64,000 nucleotides of DNA from Clostridia bacterium (GTDB lineage Bacteria; Bacillota; Clostridia; Oscillospirales; Acutalibacteraceae): contig CAAGMR010000042.1 in assembly GCA_900771085.1 (NCBI GenBank), positions 6,620 to 70,619 of the forward strand, read 5' to 3'. Position numbers and translations under genes: made by a program. A model generated the notes under the pieces. The model was not told the DNA's origin, ran no database searches, and was given only the letters and a program-made list of their open reading frames with translations. Each line of letters starts with the position of its first letter. The stretch's first letter is position 1. Below are positions 60,117-64,000 of the stretch, in pieces.

Positions 60117-61007
60117 ATGAATTTCATTAACAACAAAAAGGCAAAAAGAATTATTTCACTCATTCTTGCACTTATGATGATGTCTCTGTGCCTCTTTGGC
60201 TGTTCAAAAACAAAGGACAGCAACTCATACAACGAGACAGAAACATCAAAGATTGCAGTGGATGAAGAAGGAAACATTGTTACTAAGCCGGGCGAAGAGG
60301 CTCCTACCGTTGTAACAAATGAAGATGGCGAAGTTGTTACAACTGTTGAGGGAACAACTGAAGGCAAGTCAGACACTACTGCGAAGAGAGAATCAAAAGG
60401 CCTTTTCCAGGTTTCTGACGACTATGCAAAGAATCACAGATACTGCATCGGTGTAAATACAAAGCAGAACATAGTTGTCGTTTATGAGAAGGACAGCGAA
60501 GGCGACTTTACAAGACCTGTTAAAGCATTTGCATGTTCATGCGGACGTACAGACGGACATGACACTCCTGCAGGAACTTACACAACTTCCGTTAAGCAGA
60601 GATGGCTTTATCTCATCGACGGTACATATGGTCAGTACTGCACAAAGTTTAAAGAACATTACTGGTTCCATTCAGTTCCTTATTACTCACAGGATCCTTC
60701 AGACCTTGAATGGCCGGAATACAACAAGCTTGGTAACAATGCATCTGCCGGCTGCGTAAGAATGTGTGTAAGAGACGTTAAATGGCTTTATGACAACGTT
60801 CCTCTCGGAACAGTTGTCAGAGTATACAGCAGCAGTGCTGCAGAACCTGTTGCAAAGCCTGCAACCATCAAAATCGATACCAGCAGCAGCAACAAGAAAA
60901 GAGGATGGGACCCGACTGACCCTGACTCAGCCAATCCTTATAACAAGCCTGTATCATCCAAATTCTTTTCCGATGCACAGGGCGTTGTAGAGGAACTTGA
61001 CGACTAA
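60117..61007 (+). CDS. L,D-transpeptidase lipoprotein (YkuD domain)
   Basis: A 296-residue exported protein. The signal sequence ends in a lipobox, LFGC, with Cys29, followed by a Thr/Glu-rich linker (about 40-85) and a YkuD domain (about 110-245). The catalytic motif is NNASAGCVRM, with Cys near 212 and the matching His upstream in WFHSV. Members make 3-3 peptidoglycan cross-links or anchor proteins; the substrate is inferred. A basic, Pro-rich tail follows the domain. It starts just after murC and 11 bases before the acyl-CoA synthetase gene. Confidence 0.88.
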   Translation: MNFINNKKAKRIISLILALMMMSLCLFGCSKTKDSNSYNETETSKIAVDEEGNIVTKPGEEAPTVVTNEDGEVVTTVEGTTEGKSDTTAKRESKGLFQVSDDYAKNHRYCIGVNTKQNIVVVYEKDSEGDFTRPVKAFACSCGRTDGHDTPAGTYTTSVKQRWLYLIDGTYGQYCTKFKEHYWFHSVPYYSQDPSDLEWPEYNKLGNNASAGCVRMCVRDVKWLYDNVPLGTVVRVYSSSAAEPVAKPATIKIDTSSSNKKRGWDPTDPDSANPYNKPVSSKFFSDAQGVVEELDD

Positions 61008-61018
61008 GGAGAAAACTT

Positions 61019-62905
61019 ATGAGCACTAACGTAAAAACAGCAAAAGAGAATAAAGGTCTTTACGAAGTACGCAATATCGTTGATCTCAGAGATATGATTG
61101 ATCAGTCAAAGGACCTTTTTGGTAAAGAGGCTGCTTTCAAACTGAGAAATAAAGACGGTTCATACAGAACAGTTACTTTCAACGAGTTCCATGATGACAT
61201 TACCGCTCTTGGTACAGCTCTTGCATCTATGGGACTTCAGGGTAAACACATTGCCATAATGGGGGATAATTCATATAAGTGGTGCGTGTCTTACCTTGCA
61301 ATCGGAACAGGTGTAGGTGTTATCGTTCCTATCGACCGTGAACTTCCGTTTGAGGATGTTGAAACAATCATTAAGGAATCTGAGACATCATGTCTCATTA
61401 TTGATAAAAAGCACTATGCAAAGTTCCTTCTCGTATGGCCACAGCTCATCGAAGAGACAGGAATCAAAATTATCCTCATGGAGGAAATTGAAGGCGAAGA
61501 TGCTTTAGTTTTTGACGAAGTAGTTGATAACGGCCGTAAGATGGCAGAGGCAAAGGATGTAAACTATGTTGCTTATCGCAACAATCCTATAGACCCTGAT
61601 GCCATGGCAGTAATCATCTTTACTTCCGGAACATCAGGCAGAGCAAAGGGAGTTATGCTTTCACAGCGCAACCTCTGCTTCGTTGTAATGTCCAACTCTA
61701 TGGTTGCAAAGACAGGACCGGGAGATGTATTCCTCGACGTTCTTCCTCTTCACCATACATTTGAATGCTCACTTGGCTTCCTTGAGCCTGTTTATAACGG
61801 CGTTTGCAACGCCTTCAACACAAGCCTTCTCCGTCTCCAGAGAGACATGCAGGAGGTTCAGCCTACAATCATCTTCACTGTTCCTCTTTTAGTTGAGAAG
61901 CTTCATGACAAGATTCTCAAGACTGTAGAAAAAGAAGGCAAACAGCAGAAGTTTGAGATGGGTAAGAAGATCGGTAACGTTACCAACAAACTTGGCATGA
62001 AGAGCGTTAACAGAAAGCTCTTCAAGGATGTCCATGAACAGTTTGGCGGAAACATGAGACTCTTCATCATCGGTGCTGCAGGAATCAAGCCTGAAGCTGC
62101 CGCTGACTTCAATCTCTTCGGTATCGGTTCTTATCTTGGATATGGTCTTACAGAGTGTGCTCCTCTTGTTTCATGTAACCACGATAAACTTATGACTTTC
62201 GACACAGTAGGTGAACCTATTCCGGGCGTTGAAATCAAGGTTATCGACATGAACGAGGAAGGTATCGGCGAAGTTTGTGTAAAGGGACCAAACGTAATGC
62301 TTGGTTACTACAAGAACGAAGAGGCTACAAAGGAAGTAATCGATGAAGACGGCTGGCTCCACACAGGTGACCTTGGTCTTATCGATGACAGAAACTGCCT
62401 TAAGCTCACAGGCCGTGCTAAGAATGTTATCGTAACCAGAAACGGTAAGAACATTTATCCTGAAGAACTTGAGGACAAACTCAACCGTAACCCGTTCATC
62501 GCTGAGTCAATGGTAGTTGGTAACGACGATGATGAGGAAGAGGGAACAGTAGTAGAAGCTAAAATTTTCCCTGACCTCAAGGCTATCGATGAGTACCTGA
62601 AGAGCCGTCGTAAAGATACTCCTGAAAACAAGGAGAAAGCTGAAAGCGAGGCTGCAAGAAAAGAAGAAATCGAAAAGATTATCAAGGAAGTAGTAAAAGA
62701 AATTAACAAGCTTCTTCCAAGCTATAAGAACATCAGACAGGTAACCGTAAGGGAACAGGAGTTTATAAAGACTACTACTCAGAAGGTTAAGCGTTATGCC
62801 AACATGGACAACGACAAGGTAAAGCCGGAAACCGAAGAAAAGGCAGAGGCTGAAACAAAGTCTGAACAGTCTGTTGATGCAAACGAAGAAAACAAGGAGA
62901 ACTGA
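61019..62905 (+). CDS. AMP-dependent long-chain acyl-CoA synthetase-like protein
   Basis: The 628-residue enzyme would activate a fatty acid with ATP and CoA. It has the AMP signature FTSGTSGRAKGVMLSQRN near 200-218, the acyl-binding YGLTECAPLVS, HTGDLG and the hinge KNVIVTRNGKNIYPEE, with the C-terminal Lys in TTTQKVKRYA. A strongly acidic tail (about 595-628) follows. Without beta-oxidation genes nearby, recycling of lipid or exogenous fatty acid is more likely than catabolism, but this is inference. The ribosome site for the next gene lies in its tail. Confidence 0.9.
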   Translation: MSTNVKTAKENKGLYEVRNIVDLRDMIDQSKDLFGKEAAFKLRNKDGSYRTVTFNEFHDDITALGTALASMGLQGKHIAIMGDNSYKWCVSYLAIGTGVGVIVPIDRELPFEDVETIIKESETSCLIIDKKHYAKFLLVWPQLIEETGIKIILMEEIEGEDALVFDEVVDNGRKMAEAKDVNYVAYRNNPIDPDAMAVIIFTSGTSGRAKGVMLSQRNLCFVVMSNSMVAKTGPGDVFLDVLPLHHTFECSLGFLEPVYNGVCNAFNTSLLRLQRDMQEVQPTIIFTVPLLVEKLHDKILKTVEKEGKQQKFEMGKKIGNVTNKLGMKSVNRKLFKDVHEQFGGNMRLFIIGAAGIKPEAAADFNLFGIGSYLGYGLTECAPLVSCNHDKLMTFDTVGEPIPGVEIKVIDMNEEGIGEVCVKGPNVMLGYYKNEEATKEVIDEDGWLHTGDLGLIDDRNCLKLTGRAKNVIVTRNGKNIYPEELEDKLNRNPFIAESMVVGNDDDEEEGTVVEAKIFPDLKAIDEYLKSRRKDTPENKEKAESEAARKEEIEKIIKEVVKEINKLLPSYKNIRQVTVREQEFIKTTTQKVKRYANMDNDKVKPETEEKAEAETKSEQSVDANEENKEN

Positions 62906-62907
62906 TA

Positions 62908-63186
62908 GTGACAACTCGCGGAGATTTTTCAATTAATCTGCCAAGATTTGACTATATGTGCCAGAAGAATACTTTTACAGGCAGTTACGGCTCATTTCGC
63001 TACAAGGTTTTTCCTGAGAAAAAGGATGAAATTGACACCGTAATAGTTGCAGCCTGCTATGAAAACAACTGCTTTGAAGTGGAAGATGAAAACGGACGCG
63101 TTGAACGCGCCGAGTTTGAGTATTCCAACGAAGGAATTGACAGGGCTGAAGCATGGATTGCAGATAAGTATTCCGAAAAATATTAA
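62908..63186 (+). CDS. 92-residue protein of unknown function
   Basis: A small soluble protein, GTG 62908, behind AAGGAGAACTGATA inside the end of the synthetase gene, so the two are coupled. It is rich in Tyr, Glu and Asp, with FRYKVFPEKKDEIDTVIVAA and a final helix GIDRAEAWIADKYSEKY. I see no known domain. It lies 19 bases before lepA. Confidence 0.7.
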   Translation: MTTRGDFSINLPRFDYMCQKNTFTGSYGSFRYKVFPEKKDEIDTVIVAACYENNCFEVEDENGRVERAEFEYSNEGIDRAEAWIADKYSEKY

Positions 63187-63205
63187 GCTAAGGATTAATT
63201 AATCA

Positions 63206-64000
63206 ATGGCAGACTATAAAGAAAACATACGAAATTTTTCTATTATTGCCCATATCGACCACGGTAAGTCTACTTTAGCTGACCGTCTGCTCGAGCTTAC
63301 AGATTCTGTTTCAAAACGAGAGATGGAAGCTCAGCTCCTCGACAATATGGACATTGAAAGAGAAAGAGGCATCACAATTAAAGCCAGAGCCGTAAAGCTT
63401 GACTATACCGCAAAGGATGGCCAGGTTTACGAGCTTAACCTCATTGATACACCGGGTCATGTTGACTTTAACTATGAGGTTTCGCGCTCTCTCGCAGCAT
63501 GCGAGGGTGCGGTGCTTGTTGTAGATGCCACTCAGGGCATTGAAGCTCAGACTCTTGCCAATACATATCTTGCTCTTGACCATGATCTTGAAATCTGTCC
63601 GGTAATCAACAAGATTGACCTTCCTGCCGCAGACCCTGAAAGAGTCAGCGCAGAGGTGGAAGACGTTATCGGTCTTCCTTGCGAGGAAGCTCCAAGAGTT
63701 TCTGCAAAAACAGGACAGAATGTTGAACAGGTCTTAGAGGAAATAGTAAATCTCATACCGGCACCTCAGGGAGATGAAAATGCTCCTCTCAAGGCACTTA
63801 TATTTGACTCTGTTTATGACAGTTACAAGGGCGTAATCGTTTATGTCCGTCTTGTGGATGGTCAGATAAAGCCGGGCGACACAATGAGAATGATGGCAAC
63901 AGGTGCAGAGTTTACCGTTGTTGAAACAGGATACATGAGAGCTCAGTCTCTTGAACCTGCGAAATGCCTTAAGGCAGGCGAGGTAGGTTATATTACCGCT
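63206..64000 (+). CDS. lepA: Elongation factor 4 (LepA), partial at right edge
   Basis: LepA is a translational GTPase that back-translocates or helps assemble ribosomes. The first 265 residues of about 600 are present. G1 is AHIDHGKSTLADRLLE (about 14-29), followed by ERERGITIKARAVKLDY, G3 DTPGHVDF, G4 NKIDLP and the start of domain 2 with DSYKGVIVYVR. The start is ATG 63206. The upstream sequence AAGGATTAATTA is a weak ribosome site. The frame is open to the window end. Confidence 0.96.
   Translation, partial: MADYKENIRNFSIIAHIDHGKSTLADRLLELTDSVSKREMEAQLLDNMDIERERGITIKARAVKLDYTAKDGQVYELNLIDTPGHVDFNYEVSRSLAACEGAVLVVDATQGIEAQTLANTYLALDHDLEICPVINKIDLPAADPERVSAEVEDVIGLPCEEAPRVSAKTGQNVEQVLEEIVNLIPAPQGDENAPLKALIFDSVYDSYKGVIVYVRLVDGQIKPGDTMRMMATGAEFTVVETGYMRAQSLEPAKCLKAGEVGYITA

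Overview
The window reads as a chromosomal core-genome segment of an anaerobic Gram-positive bacterium of the class Clostridia, most likely the Ruminococcus/Oscillospiraceae group. The reasons are a T-box in front of pheST, a type III glutamine synthetase beside an ANTAR response regulator, the gene order miaB-ylbF-mutS-mutL, AddAB in place of RecBCD, a two-subunit (PyrK/PyrD) dihydroorotate dehydrogenase with a PyrI-type aspartate transcarbamylase, and many GTG/TTG starts behind strong GGAGG sites. I saw no insertion sequence, prophage, CRISPR array, rRNA or tRNA gene.

Layout. 1-3066 (minus): pheT (cut by the window edge), pheS and their T-box leader. 3153-5065: acpS and nnr. 5239-14446: thymidylate kinase, a GNAT-like protein, a DJ-1 protein, mltG, trhP, dgt, dnaG and rpoD. 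14709-27000: rpoB, rpoC, rpsL, rpsG, fusA, tuf, with separate promoters before rpoB, rpsL and tuf. 27272-29724: a cell-surface polysaccharide deacetylase, a 60-residue protein and hflX. 29798-31012 (minus): a lipase without a signal peptide. 31215-37776: miaB, ylbF-like, mutS, mutL. 37822-39930 (minus): type III glutamine synthetase, divergent from an ANTAR regulator at 40117. 40780-44906: a small P-loop protein, DUF177, rpmF, der, a DAHP synthase and a 98-residue protein. 44965-50542: pyrC-K-D-F-E-B-I. 50742-51293: a TetR-type regulator. 51400-51535: a probable small structured RNA. 51543-58542 (minus): addA and addB. 58722-64000: murC, an L,D-transpeptidase lipoprotein, an acyl-CoA synthetase, a 92-residue protein and lepA (cut by the right edge).

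How the genes fit together. Most of the window is information processing: primase, sigma factor, RNA polymerase core, ribosomal proteins, elongation factors, tRNA modification, mismatch repair and recombination. Around it lie cell-wall genes (mltG, deacetylase, murC, L,D-transpeptidase), lipid genes (acpS, lipase, acyl-CoA synthetase), nitrogen assimilation and nearly complete de novo UMP synthesis (carAB are not here).

The least ordinary signals are regulatory. The glutamine synthetase leader has an intrinsic terminator that overlaps an alternative hairpin with an A1/G4 hexaloop, next to an ANTAR protein. A matching ATGTCG/CGACAT palindrome lies just downstream of the -10 of both the lipase and the DUF177-rpmF promoters. 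A gene-less, promoter-to-terminator structured RNA sits between the TetR gene and addA. The leader and spacer of the rpsL-rpsG operon are also structured. All positions and motif counts were read by eye; no alignment or folding program was run.
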